Origin: Mayfieldus sp963740555
GTDB lineage: Bacteria; Actinomycetota; Thermoleophilia; Solirubrobacterales; 70-9
Assembly (NCBI GenBank): GCA_963740555.1
Contig: CAVUES010000007.1
Location: 1-64,000, forward strand
Length of the DNA stretch: 64,000 nt
Direction of reading: 5' to 3'
Of the stretch, positions 25,655-34,296 are shown piece by piece. Position 1 is the first letter of the stretch, and the number at the start of each line of letters is the position of its first letter. The position numbers and the translations under genes are program-made. The notes under the pieces were generated by a model. The model was not told the DNA's origin. It saw only the letters and a program-made list of their open reading frames with translations, and did not search any database.

Positions 25655-26766
25655 CAGACTCCCTCGGTCTCCACGGCCGCCTCAGGCTTGATCCTCCCGG
25701 TTCGCTGCTCGAGCCGCAGCTTCGCCTTCGGATCGAGCGCGTCGCGGAGGCCGTCGCCGAACACGTTCAGGGACAGCACCGCAAGAAGGATCATGGTGCT
25801 CGGGATCAGCGTCAGCAGCGGATCGCTGTAGATGTAGTTCGTACCTTCCGCGGCCATCAAGCCCCAGGAGGAGGCCGGCGGCTGGACCCCTGCGCCGAGG
25901 TAGGAGAGATACGACTCCAGGATCATGTTGCCGGCGACGTTGAGGGTGAAGAAGACGATGATGATCGACCAAAGGTTGGGCAGGATCTCGCCGAACATGA
26001 TCTGCGTCGGTCCCGCCCCCTGGGCCACGGCGGACTCCACGAACTCCTTCTCGCGCAGGGCCAGCACCTCGCCCCTGATCGGCCGGTACATGTAGGGGAT
26101 ATAGACGCCCCCGATGATCAGGATCGGGATCCATATCGAGTTGTTGGCGATCGTTATCGGCCCGATGTGCAGCCCGCTGATCTCGAGTGCGGCTCCAATC
26201 GCCAGTCCTAACAGGACCACCGGGAAAGCCCAGATCACGTCGGCGATTCGCGAGAGGACACCGTCCACCCAGCCGCCGTAGTAAGCCGCGATTAGCCCCA
26301 GGACCACGCCGAAAACAGTCGTGATGATTCCCGAGACGATGCCGATGAACAGCGAGACGCGGCCGCCGTACATCAACCGCACCATCTCGTCGCGGCCGAG
26401 GCGGCTGTCGGCGCCGAGGAAGAACTTCCCTCCGGCTCCGAACCACTGGGGGCTGATCGGCTGGCCGGCCGGGGTTACGACGTCCTTCTTTTCACCGTTT
26501 ACGGTGACCTTCTCCAGCGTGTGGGTCGTGTCTGGACCGGAGTGCGCGACGTTCGTCGCCCACAGCGGAGCGGCGAGGACGAAGATCACGATCAGGATGA
26601 AGAGGCCGAGGAAGGCGAGGGCGGTCTTGTTGCGCCGCAGTCGTCGGTAAGCGAGGTACCAGGGGCTACGGCCCTCGATCGCAACGCCCTCCGGCACGGA
26701 CGGAATCCCTGGCTCGCGGCCCGGATGGGGCTGAAGTGCTGGCTCGGAGTAGGGCTCTGTTGCCAC
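25654..26766 (-). CDS. peptide ABC transporter permease (OppC/DppC type)
   Basis: A 370-residue permease with the N-terminal cytoplasmic tail usual for OppC/DppC, then PWYLAYRRLRRNKTALAFLGLFILI. The Gly-Ala-Asp-x-x-Gly-Arg-Asp region (LGADSRLGRDEMVRLMYGGRVSL) and the EAA loop FVESAVAQGAGPTQIMFGEILPNLW are present. In most operons the B permease precedes the C permease; here C comes first. Confidence 0.92.
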   Translation of the reverse strand: MATEPYSEPALQPHPGREPGIPSVPEGVAIEGRSPWYLAYRRLRRNKTALAFLGLFILIVIFVLAAPLWATNVAHSGPDTTHTLEKVTVNGEKKDVVTPAGQPISPQWFGAGGKFFLGADSRLGRDEMVRLMYGGRVSLFIGIVSGIITTVFGVVLGLIAAYYGGWVDGVLSRIADVIWAFPVVLLGLAIGAALEISGLHIGPITIANNSIWIPILIIGGVYIPYMYRPIRGEVLALREKEFVESAVAQGAGPTQIMFGEILPNLWSIIIVFFTLNVAGNMILESYLSYLGAGVQPPASSWGLMAAEGTNYIYSDPLLTLIPSTMILLAVLSLNVFGDGLRDALDPKAKLRLEQRTGRIKPEAAVETEGV

Positions 26767-26859
26767 TGCTAGATACCTCTCCTTAGGTCAGCCTAGCGGT
26801 CCTTCGTCTCCGAATCTCGGACCGAGTGTCCAATGTCGAACCCCCGGCTTCTACGCGAT

Positions 26860-26881
26860 GGAGGGGCCTCGCGGCCCCTCC
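26860..26881 (-). terminator. strong hairpin between the binding-protein gene and permease genes
   Basis: GGAGGGGCC and GGCCCCTCC form a perfect 9-bp stem around a 4-base loop, 25 bases after the binding-protein stop. No U-run follows on the minus strand. It is better read as an attenuator or mRNA-protecting hairpin that gives more binding protein than permease, rather than a complete terminator. Confidence 0.6.
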
Positions 26882-26905
26882 ACCAACGCTCGATACGAGT
26901 CGAAC

Positions 26906-28528
26906 TCACTTGAACTGCATGCTCGTGAGGTCGTCCTCGAAGGTCGGATTCCAGATGATCGAATCCAGATTGATGTCGCTCGACACGAAGGTCGAGAGCG
27001 TCCGGTTGCCATACGGCGCGAAGGCCGCCTCCTTCATGAACGACTTGTCCAGCGCCGCGTACTGCTTCTCCGTTGTCGGGGTCAACTGCTGTTCGGAGAG
27101 TTTGTCGATCTGCTTGTTGAGTGCCGGCGTGTTGTTCTGCGAGAACACCTCGTTGTTGGTGCTCGCGATGTTCTCGCCGTTGAGCAGGATGTCGAAGAAA
27201 TCGTTCGGGTGCGGGAAGTCCTCGAACCAATCCGACCATCCGATGTCGAGATTCGGTGTGCTCGTGTTGCCGATGATCGTGAAGTAGTTGTCGGCGTTCA
27301 CGATTTTCAGCTGCGCGTTGAAGCCGAGCTTCTTCAGAACGTCCTGGAGGTAGGTTCCGGCGTCGTTGTTCGGGCTCTCACTGTCGGTCCAAACCGTGAT
27401 GTCCTTGTCCGACGGGTTGGCCTGAGCGAGCAGCTGCTTCGCCTTGGTCAGGTTGTGCGGGTATAGCTCGAACTTCTGGTAACCGGGCATTCCCGGCGGC
27501 AGGATCTGCTGCGTCGGCGTGATCTGGCCGACGTAGATCCGCTCCAGGGCCGCCGGATCGATCGCGTAGTTGATCGCCTGGCGGACCTTCGGGTCGCTGA
27601 AGGTCGGCGACTTGTAGTTCATCCAGTAGTAGTAGGTGCTGATCGTCGGCTCGACCCGGAACTGGGTTCCGTCGTACTTGGTCTTGACCTGGGCGTAGCG
27701 ATCCGCCGGGGGCGGGTCGAAGATCCAGTTGGCCTTGCCCTGCTCGACGTCGTTGACCTGACTCGACTGGTTGCGGTTGACCGTGATGTCGATCTTGTTC
27801 ACGTGCCCGTCCGGGACGTCGATGCCGGTCGCCTTGTTGGTCTTCCAATTCGGGTTGCGCGCGTAGGACCAACCGCGACCCGGATCCGACTTGGTGAACA
27901 TGTACGGCCCAGTGCCCGCGGCTGGGCTCGCGCTCTGGTCCTTGTCGGGAGTGTTCGGCGGGACCGGGGCGACGAACATCAGCGCCAGGACGTTGTTGAA
28001 GTAGCCCTGCGGCTGGGTCAGGTTGATGACGATCTGTCCGGTCTTGTCGTCCGTCTTGATGCCGGAGATGTGACCCGACTTGGTCTTCTGGAATTGCTCC
28101 GCGCCGACGATCGACGTGTAGAAGCCGCTGCCGCCTGAGTCGGTGATGAACATGCGCTCGACCGCATTGGCGAAGTCGCTCGCTTTGACAGGCGTGCCGT
28201 CGGAGTACTTGAGGCCCTTGCGCAGAGTCAGCGTGTAAGTCTTGCCGCCGTTTGTGATCTTCGGCAGGCTCTGGGCGAGCCCTGGGACCACAGTGCTGCC
28301 GTCCGCTCCGGAAGCCCACTTGTACATCAGGAGCGGGATGTAGACGGGACGCATCGCCGTCCAACCCTCGGCGGTGTAGGAGATCTGCGGGTCCATGTAG
28401 TCGGGGAAGGACGTGTACTCGCCGTTCAGCGTCCCACCTTCCTTGCCGCCGCCGCCGCCTCCTCCTCCGCAGGCAACAAGCAGGGATCCCGCCATCAGTG
28501 TCATCGCAACCGCCGCTAGCTTCCTCAA
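26906..28528 (-). CDS. peptide ABC transporter substrate-binding lipoprotein (SBP family 5)
   Basis: A 540-residue lipoprotein. The signal ends in the lipobox L-V-A-C (Cys20), followed by a Gly-rich linker. LTLRKGLKYSDGTPVKASDFANAVERM is the SBP_bac_5 signature. It captures peptides (or another solute; family 5 is broad) outside the membrane. The start is TTG at 28528, one base after the MFS stop, with GAGGAGG at ideal distance inside the MFS 3' end. Confidence 0.9.
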   Translation of the reverse strand: MRKLAAVAMTLMAGSLLVACGGGGGGGGKEGGTLNGEYTSFPDYMDPQISYTAEGWTAMRPVYIPLLMYKWASGADGSTVVPGLAQSLPKITNGGKTYTLTLRKGLKYSDGTPVKASDFANAVERMFITDSGGSGFYTSIVGAEQFQKTKSGHISGIKTDDKTGQIVINLTQPQGYFNNVLALMFVAPVPPNTPDKDQSASPAAGTGPYMFTKSDPGRGWSYARNPNWKTNKATGIDVPDGHVNKIDITVNRNQSSQVNDVEQGKANWIFDPPPADRYAQVKTKYDGTQFRVEPTISTYYYWMNYKSPTFSDPKVRQAINYAIDPAALERIYVGQITPTQQILPPGMPGYQKFELYPHNLTKAKQLLAQANPSDKDITVWTDSESPNNDAGTYLQDVLKKLGFNAQLKIVNADNYFTIIGNTSTPNLDIGWSDWFEDFPHPNDFFDILLNGENIASTNNEVFSQNNTPALNKQIDKLSEQQLTPTTEKQYAALDKSFMKEAAFAPYGNRTLSTFVSSDINLDSIIWNPTFEDDLTSMQFK

Positions 28529-28529
28529 C

Positions 28530-29915
28530 TCACAGCCTCCTCGGTTCTTGACGCTCTGATTCCTCTTCTCTCACCGGGTGCCCCCCCACGTGTGCTAGAG
28601 GCTCGCCCTGGTCACCAGTTTTGGACCCTATCGCGTCATCAGTTTTCAACATATCGCCCCCATCGGGTTCGTCAAGGCCCGACGGGCCAATTGCACCTTC
28701 GCCCCTTGTCCATGGTGTCCCTGCAAGGGCGTACGCCGCGACGGCGACGACGACCAGCACGCCTACACCCGCGACGAGGAAAGTTGTGCGGGGGCTGTGC
28801 CCGGCGGCGACCAGACCGCCAATGATGTAACCGAGTCCTGGCATGGCGGACCCGACCGACTCGAGCACGCTCATCACCCGAGCCTGCATGGAGCTGCGTG
28901 TCATCTCCTGGATCGCACTGACGACCGAGACCCATTGGACCCCGTTGCCGAGGCCTCCCAGAACCGATATGGCGCAGGCCGCGAGCAGAGTCGGTGCCGC
29001 GGCCAACCCTAAATATGAGACGCCGACAGCAATCGTGCTGTACATCAGCAGCAGGGGGAACCCGGTGCGACGGAGGCCCGCGAACACCAGGCCGCCCAGC
29101 ACCATTCCGATCCCCCAACTGGCCAGTAGTGCACCGTAGCCGGAGTCCCCGGATTCGAGGGTGCTCTTGACATAGATGACCTCAATAGGAAGAACCGCCG
29201 CGAAGAAGACAAAGGCGGCAGCCTGGGCGAAGAGCAGTCGGCGCAGCGGCACCCGGGCTGCAACGTAAGCGAGTCCGGCCTTGAACCGGTTGCTCCAGCC
29301 GCCCTCCTCCAACTCGGGGTGGGGGAGTGGTCCAGCGAACATGACGCCGGCAATCAGCAAGAAGGACAGCGCGTCGAGCAATAGAGCCGTGTGGACGCCG
29401 AATCCGGCAACCACCAACCCAGCCACTGCTGGGCCGACTGCGGCACCCCCGGTGAAGCCGATGTTGAGGATCGCGTTGCCAGAACGAAGCTCCCCGACTG
29501 GCTTGAGCAATGCGGCCACGACCGAGCGCGTCAACGAACGACTGGCTAACGCGAGCGTCCCGTCGATGGTTGCCACCGCGACAACCGCCGAAACTGAGAA
29601 GTGGTCGACCAATAGGGCCAGGACTCCAAAGGCGGCAGCCTCGCTGCAGTAGATCGCGGCGAGCGCGAAACGTGGAGGCGTGCGTTCCACCCGCACCACG
29701 AACGCTGGACCCAGCAGGGCCGGAATGAAGCGCATGCCGAGGAATAGGACGGTTGTTGCAAGCGCATTGTCGGTCCGGTCGAAGACGAGGACGGCCAAGG
29801 CGATGAGGCCCAGCCAATCCCCGAGCTCGTTGAGCGTGTACGAGACGACGAGGCGGCGGAACGCAGGGCGGCGAAGAGGGGCCGAAAGCTCTACGGAATG
29901 GTCGGGATCCTCCAT
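28530..29915 (-). CDS. MFS transporter, first gene of the peptide-importer operon
   Basis: About 461 residues with 10-12 helices. It opens with PAFRRLVVSYTLNELGDWLGLIALAVLVFDRT, the N-terminus typical of MFS_3/enterobactin-exporter-like proteins. It ends in a hydrophilic tail. I prefer ATG 29915, which has AAGGGAAA upstream, over a TTG at 29957. It is fused transcriptionally to the ABC importer: its stop is one base from the binding-protein start, so export and peptide import may be coordinated. Confidence 0.82.
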   Translation of the reverse strand: MEDPDHSVELSAPLRRPAFRRLVVSYTLNELGDWLGLIALAVLVFDRTDNALATTVLFLGMRFIPALLGPAFVVRVERTPPRFALAAIYCSEAAAFGVLALLVDHFSVSAVVAVATIDGTLALASRSLTRSVVAALLKPVGELRSGNAILNIGFTGGAAVGPAVAGLVVAGFGVHTALLLDALSFLLIAGVMFAGPLPHPELEEGGWSNRFKAGLAYVAARVPLRRLLFAQAAAFVFFAAVLPIEVIYVKSTLESGDSGYGALLASWGIGMVLGGLVFAGLRRTGFPLLLMYSTIAVGVSYLGLAAAPTLLAACAISVLGGLGNGVQWVSVVSAIQEMTRSSMQARVMSVLESVGSAMPGLGYIIGGLVAAGHSPRTTFLVAGVGVLVVVAVAAYALAGTPWTRGEGAIGPSGLDEPDGGDMLKTDDAIGSKTGDQGEPLAHVGGHPVREEESERQEPRRL

Positions 29916-30254
29916 GAAGGTTGAGTTTCCCTTGCCTGCCCTACCTAGTTTTTGCACAATTTTTCCTGCATTTGCATAAGTTCTCTGGAGGTTCTGCTAC
30001 AACCTGTGCACGGATATCCAGAGCTTGCAAGCTGTTAGGAGGATCAAGATGGGTTTTCGCCACGGCTGATTTCAAGCAGACTAAGTACGTAACTGGAGGG
30101 CGTCCTCGATAGGGCGCCCTTCGTCGTTCGTGGGGAAATCGTCGGCACCTTCCAGGGGTGCAGATCGGATTGCCGGCCAAGGGGTGAAGGAATTCGCATT
30201 TTGTGCCGAGAATAAGAGTGGCTCCGCACGCACGAATTGCGGGGCAGGCCACCC
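29916..30254 (+). promoter_or_regulatory. divergent promoter region and long structured leader of the HD-GYP gene
   Basis: This 339-base region is AT-richer than its surroundings. A candidate promoter has TTGCAC at 29952-29957, a 17-base spacer and CATAAG at 29975-29980. Downstream come a 12-base palindrome (AGCTTGCAAGCT, 30022-30033), an AGGAGG with a 6-codon minicistron, a hairpin with stem GGGCGTCC/GGGCGCCC (30098-30119), a second hairpin GCACC/GGTGC near 30140-30155 and a GTGGC/GCCAC pair bracketing the last 35 bases before the start. It matches no riboswitch class that I know. Confidence 0.5.
30049..30069 (+). CDS. six-codon leader minicistron
   Basis: ATG-GGT-TTT-CGC-CAC-GGC-TGA encodes M-G-F-R-H-G. 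AGGAGG at 30037-30042 lies six bases upstream, one of the best ribosome sites in the window. A -1 shift at the GGTTTT run would continue for 14 more codons to the stop at 30112. It could be a translated leader controlling the structured region that follows. It could also be chance. Confidence 0.35.
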   Translation: MGFRHG

Positions 30255-31694
30255 ATGGGCACAAAGCGCCCCACCAGACTTTTCCTGGGCATCGAGTCGG
30301 TCGCCCTGGTTGCCGCATGCGTTGTTGCCGTTCTCCTGTCCTCGCATAGCGACTGGAACATCCCACTTCTCGTAGTTCTTCTTGGGCTCTCCGCGCTTAG
30401 CGACCTGACGTCGGCACCAACCGCGAGCAAGGTTCGGATCTCGGGCAGTTTCCTCGCGCTTGTTCTGGCCATGGTCTTGCTTGGACCGGCACCTTCGGCC
30501 CTACTTGGCGTGCTGACGATCGCGATCGGATCCTCGCGCTGGCGGGAGCCCAAGCACTACTTCGTCAACAACTTGGTCACTTATGCCTGGTTTCCACTCA
30601 TAGGTGGGGAGGCGTTCTGGCAGGCCCAGAAGGGATTCGATGTAGCCCCGGACAACCCGAATTTCTACTTGCTTGTACTGGCGCTATTCCTTTTCTCAGT
30701 GGTTCTGAACTTCTTGATGATCGCCTCGTACGGGGCGTACGTGGAACGAAACTCGATCATGGCCCGAACCCGAACCGTGCTGATGCCAGTTCTTCCCTCT
30801 GAGCTCGCGGCAGGTGTGATGGCGGCCACCGTTGCATACGTCTACCACCGGATCGGACTTGTATCAGTTGTGCTATTTGGCGTCGTCCTGGTCACGTTCC
30901 AGTATCTGCTTGGGGCATTGATCGTCTCGCAGCAGCGCGCCGAGGAGCTCGAGAGCCGCACCAAACAGCTGGTGAGCTTCCAGGTCGGGATGCTGAGCGC
31001 GTTGCTTCGCACCCTCGACCTTCGCGACGAGATGACCGCTCGGCACAGCGCCGCGGTGGCCAAATACTGCCGTGCGATCGCCGAGAAGGCGGGACTTTCA
31101 CAGCGCGATCAGGAGCTGGTACACGTCGCTGCCCTGGTGCACGACATCGGCAAGTTCATCCTCCCCGACAAGGTCCTCAAGGGAAACGTTCCGCTCGACG
31201 ACGAGGACTGGAACCTGATCAAGATGCACCCCGCCCAGGGAGCCAAGGTGGTTTCGGCGGTGGAAGGGTACGGGCCGGTCGCCGACATCGTCATCGCCCA
31301 CCACGAGCAGATCGACGGTTCGGGCTATCCGCGCGGGCTGAAGGGAGATGAGATCCCCGAGCTGGCCCGGATCATCTCGGTCGCAGACGTCTACGACGTG
31401 ATGACCGCCCGCCGCACCTACCGCAAGCCGGTCTCTTCCTTCGAGGCCATACAGGAGCTGAAGCGGGTCGCCGGAACCCAGCTCGACGCACGCTTCGTCG
31501 AAATCTTCGTCGAGCTGCTGGAGGGCAAGGACCTCAGCTTCCGGCACGGCGAGGACGCGGACTTTGAGGCGGAGCTCGCCCTCGAGGACCGTATCGCTGC
31601 AGTCGAGCAGGGCAGCGGATTCCTGATTGGTGTCAACGGAAACGGCGACGGCGACGCCGAGACGAAGCCTCGCGACGTTCCGGTCGGCGCTTAG
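30255..31694 (+). CDS. membrane HD-GYP domain protein (c-di-GMP phosphodiesterase family)
   Basis: A 479-residue protein. The N-terminal half (to about residue 225) holds seven or eight transmembrane helices of a sensor type I cannot name. The C-terminal half is an HD-GYP domain: ALVHDIGKFILPDKVLKG is the HD site and HHEQIDGSGYPRGLKGDEIP the HHE/GYP motif, so it should hydrolyse cyclic di-GMP. An acidic tail follows. The frame opens at TTG 30237; I use ATG 30255. The long leader suggests post-transcriptional control. Confidence 0.85.
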   Translation: MGTKRPTRLFLGIESVALVAACVVAVLLSSHSDWNIPLLVVLLGLSALSDLTSAPTASKVRISGSFLALVLAMVLLGPAPSALLGVLTIAIGSSRWREPKHYFVNNLVTYAWFPLIGGEAFWQAQKGFDVAPDNPNFYLLVLALFLFSVVLNFLMIASYGAYVERNSIMARTRTVLMPVLPSELAAGVMAATVAYVYHRIGLVSVVLFGVVLVTFQYLLGALIVSQQRAEELESRTKQLVSFQVGMLSALLRTLDLRDEMTARHSAAVAKYCRAIAEKAGLSQRDQELVHVAALVHDIGKFILPDKVLKGNVPLDDEDWNLIKMHPAQGAKVVSAVEGYGPVADIVIAHHEQIDGSGYPRGLKGDEIPELARIISVADVYDVMTARRTYRKPVSSFEAIQELKRVAGTQLDARFVEIFVELLEGKDLSFRHGEDADFEAELALEDRIAAVEQGSGFLIGVNGNGDGDAETKPRDVPVGA

Positions 31695-31708
31695 CGACCC
31701 CGAATTCC

Positions 31709-32560
31709 CTACCGCCCCGGCCTCGGGAACTGGGTCCCCACGAAGCGGTCCCACATCCGGTCGGTCATCAGCTTGCGAGCTCCGAGCCCCATCCCCGCCG
31801 ACGCGGTCACCTTGTACCGGGTGCGGGGGCGGCGCGATGAGATCGCGCGCTCGATCTTCCGAGCCACGGTCTCAGGGCCGCCGCCCAGCCGGGCCAGCGG
31901 GCCCTCGTAGGCGCTCGCGGTCTCACGGCTGACGGCGGTGTTGAACTCCGCGTAGGGCCCTTCGGTCGGCAGCTCGCCCGCCATCGACCCGACCGCCGCC
32001 TCGGCGAAGCTGGTCTTGATCAGCCCGGGCTCGATCACGACCACGTCGACCCTGAACGCCGCGACCTCGAAGCGAAGCGCGTCCGACAGCGCCTCGACGG
32101 CGTGCTTGGTCGCGTGGTAGACGCCGCCGCCCGGGAAGACCAGCTTGCCGCCCATCGAGCTGACGTTGACGATCTTCCCCCAGCCCTGCGTCCGCATGCC
32201 GGGCAGCGCCAGCTGGCACATCCGCATCAACCCGAAGACGTTGGTCTCGAACTGGCGCCGCACCGCATTGATCGGGACCTCCTCGATCGCCCCGCTCTGG
32301 CTGTAGCCGGCGTTGTTGACCAGCACACCGACAGCGCCCTCCGCTTCCTCGACCGCGGCGACGCAGGTGCTCATCGAGGCCTCGTCGGTGACGTCGCAGG
32401 CCAGCGTCACGCAGCCTTCGCTCTTCAGGTCCTCGATCGACTCGGGGCGGCGCGCGGTCGCATAGACCTTCCATCCCTTCCCCGCCAGATGGCGAGCGGT
32501 CTCACGCCCGATCCCCGTCGAGCACCCCGTGACCAGCACCGCCCTCGATTCGTCAGCCAT
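31709..32560 (-). CDS. short-chain dehydrogenase/reductase (SDR)
   Basis: A 283-residue classical SDR. VLVTGCSTGIGRETA is the TGxxxGxG cofactor motif, and VLVNNAGYSQSG the NNAG motif. The Ser-x12-Tyr-x3-Lys triad falls in VNVSSMGGK...YHATKHAVE. Basic ATARRPE after the second strand favours NADP(H). The substrate is unknown. It lies convergent to the HD-GYP gene with a 14-base gap. Confidence 0.9.
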   Translation of the reverse strand: MADESRAVLVTGCSTGIGRETARHLAGKGWKVYATARRPESIEDLKSEGCVTLACDVTDEASMSTCVAAVEEAEGAVGVLVNNAGYSQSGAIEEVPINAVRRQFETNVFGLMRMCQLALPGMRTQGWGKIVNVSSMGGKLVFPGGGVYHATKHAVEALSDALRFEVAAFRVDVVVIEPGLIKTSFAEAAVGSMAGELPTEGPYAEFNTAVSRETASAYEGPLARLGGGPETVARKIERAISSRRPRTRYKVTASAGMGLGARKLMTDRMWDRFVGTQFPRPGR

Positions 32561-32623
32561 CTCGCTCCCTTCGCGCTCGACACACCAGTCGCCGGCTCGC
32601 CGGCGCGCATATCATCGCGCCCC

Positions 32624-33016
32624 GTGCATTCATCCGGCACCCCCGAGCCGGCGGGCCCGCCCGACCAGAGCGCCGTCGACGTCGATGCCTCCCGCCGCAC
32701 CTACCTGGCCAGCGAGCGCACCCAGCTGGCCTGGTGGCGCACGGGGCTCACTGCGCTCGCTGTCGGCCTCGGGGTGGGGCGGGTGATCCCCGAGCTGGCC
32801 AAGACCCATACGAAGTGGCCCTACGTGGTGGTAGGGGTGAGCTTCGCTCTGTATGGGGTCGCGATGATCGCCTACGGAACCCTGCGCGCACGTGCCGTCG
32901 ACGCGGCACTCCGCGCGGGCCGCTTCGCGGACGCCCCCGATCGGCTGCTGGTCGCGCTGACCGTTACCGGAATCGTGCTCGGCATCCTGACCGCGGTGTT
33001 GGTGGTCGCCGACTGA
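32624..33016 (+). CDS. DUF202 (YidH-like) membrane protein
   Basis: A 130-residue protein. LASERTQLAWWRTGLTALAVGLGVGRVIPEL is the DUF202 signature with its first helix. Two more helices follow at about residues 70-90 and 108-128. The start is GTG. The stop codon TGA coincides with the edge of the palindromic element at 33016-33182, so insertion may have set the present C-terminus. The function is unknown. Confidence 0.75.
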   Translation: MHSSGTPEPAGPPDQSAVDVDASRRTYLASERTQLAWWRTGLTALAVGLGVGRVIPELAKTHTKWPYVVVGVSFALYGVAMIAYGTLRARAVDAALRAGRFADAPDRLLVALTVTGIVLGILTAVLVVAD

Positions 33017-33182
33017 GAGCCTGTCCCGGTCGGCCCCGCGCCCCTGGATGCGGCCGGGATGGCTTCGCGGATGCTTCGTCCTCAGTCGGCCGAATAGTGT
33101 CTAACTATTCGGCCTCCCTGCGTCCTCGCCTCGCTCGCCCCCAGACCGCCCCAGGCGCACGCTGCCCACCGGGACAGGCTCT
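33016..33182. mobile_element. MITE-like palindromic element
   Basis: AGAGCCTGTCCCGGT at 33016-33030 is the exact reverse complement of 33168-33182. The centre (33088-33114) is a perfect 11-bp hairpin GGCCGAATAGT/ACTATTCGGCC around GTCTA. The arms between are imperfectly complementary, so the whole 167 bp can fold on itself. With 14-bp ends the flanks are TGA on both sides (33014-33016 and 33182-33184), a possible 3-bp target duplication. There is no coding capacity, so it would need a transposase in trans. Confidence 0.6.
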
Positions 33183-33183
33183 G

Positions 33184-34218
33184 ATGCGCGCGGTCACCTA
33201 CCAGGCGCCGGGCGAGGTCCGCGTCGACGAGAAGCCCGCGCCGGAGATCGGCTCGCCAGACGAGGCGGTGATCCGGGTCGAGGCGACCGGGGTCTGCGGC
33301 TCCGACCTGCACATCTACCACGGCCGGGTCGCGATCGAGCCCGGCTTCACGATCGGGCACGAATACGTCGGCACGGTTCTCGCGACCGGCGACGACGTCA
33401 GCAAGGTCGCCGAGGGCGACCGCGTTCTCGGCGCCTTCCTGACCGCCTGCGGAGAGTGCTTCTTCTGCCGCCGCGGCGACTTTCAGCAGTGCGATTTCGG
33501 CCGCGTCTTCGGGCATGGCGAGACGCTCGGCTCGCTCCAGGGCGCGCAGGCCGACCAGCTGCTGGTCCCGCGCGCAGACCTCACCCTGCGCCCTGTCCCC
33601 GAGGGCCTGTCCGACGATGTCGCCCTGTTCGCCGGCGACGTGATGGGCACCGGCTATCACGCGGCGCAGGCCCTGGGCCTCGAGTCCGGCTCCTCAGCCG
33701 CGGTCCTCGGCCTCGGGCCGGTCGGCCTCTGTGCGGTGCAGGCGGCCAGGAGCGCGGGGGCGGAACGGGTGATCGCGATCGACTTGGTCGAGGAGCGGCT
33801 GAAGATGGCCGAGTCGTTCGGCGCCACGCCGCTCCATCTCACCGAGGACGACGTTCGCGCCCGGGTCAAGGAGGAGACCGAGGGCCGCGGGGTCGACGGC
33901 GCCGTCGACGCGGTGGGCCATCCCGACGCCCTCGACATGGCCTGCCGGCTGACCCGCAAGGCGGGCACCGTCTCGGCCACCGGCGTCTACGCGGAGCCGA
34001 TCCAGCTGCACATGGGGATCGTCTGGATCAAGGGGCTGACACTGAAGACAGGGCAGGCAAACGTGATCAAGCACCTCGATCCGGTGCTGGAGCGTCTCGT
34101 CAGCGGCGAGCTGGACCCGGCGCCTCTGGTCACCCACCACATGAAGCTCGACGAGGCGCCCGAGGCCTACCGGATCTACGACCGTCACGAGGCGCTGAAG
34201 ATCGTCCTCACACCCTGA
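33184..34218 (+). CDS. zinc-dependent alcohol dehydrogenase (MDR family)
   Basis: A 344-residue medium-chain dehydrogenase. Cys38 in GVCGSDLHIYHG and GHEYVG supply catalytic zinc ligands. A-C-G-E-C-F-F-C and a Cys eight residues on form the structural zinc site. AVLGLGPVGLCAVQAA is the NAD(P) Rossmann motif. It should oxidise an alcohol or aldehyde; the substrate is unknown. The start ATG 33184 lies at the very edge of the palindromic element, which therefore supplies its ribosome-binding region. Confidence 0.9.
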   Translation: MRAVTYQAPGEVRVDEKPAPEIGSPDEAVIRVEATGVCGSDLHIYHGRVAIEPGFTIGHEYVGTVLATGDDVSKVAEGDRVLGAFLTACGECFFCRRGDFQQCDFGRVFGHGETLGSLQGAQADQLLVPRADLTLRPVPEGLSDDVALFAGDVMGTGYHAAQALGLESGSSAAVLGLGPVGLCAVQAARSAGAERVIAIDLVEERLKMAESFGATPLHLTEDDVRARVKEETEGRGVDGAVDAVGHPDALDMACRLTRKAGTVSATGVYAEPIQLHMGIVWIKGLTLKTGQANVIKHLDPVLERLVSGELDPAPLVTHHMKLDEAPEAYRIYDRHEALKIVLTP

Positions 34219-34237
34219 CGACTGCACTTTGCGGCTA

Positions 34238-34266
34238 TTGACAGCGCCGCCGGGGTAGGCGAGCAT
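34238..34266 (+). promoter_or_regulatory. candidate promoter of the DUF1326/DUF2182 genes
   Basis: TTGACA at 34238-34243 is a perfect -35 box. After a 17-base spacer GAGCAT at 34261-34266 is a weak -10. A strong ribosome site (TAGGAGAGGA) lies at 34281-34290. Confidence 0.4.
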
Positions 34267-34296
34267 CGGGACTCATCACATAGGAGAGGAGCATGG

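Noticed and set aside
29990..30254. c-di-GMP (GEMM) riboswitch before the HD-GYP gene
   Set aside because: Neither the conserved GEMM-I purine core nor the tetraloop receptor pair could be found. Only generic hairpins are visible.
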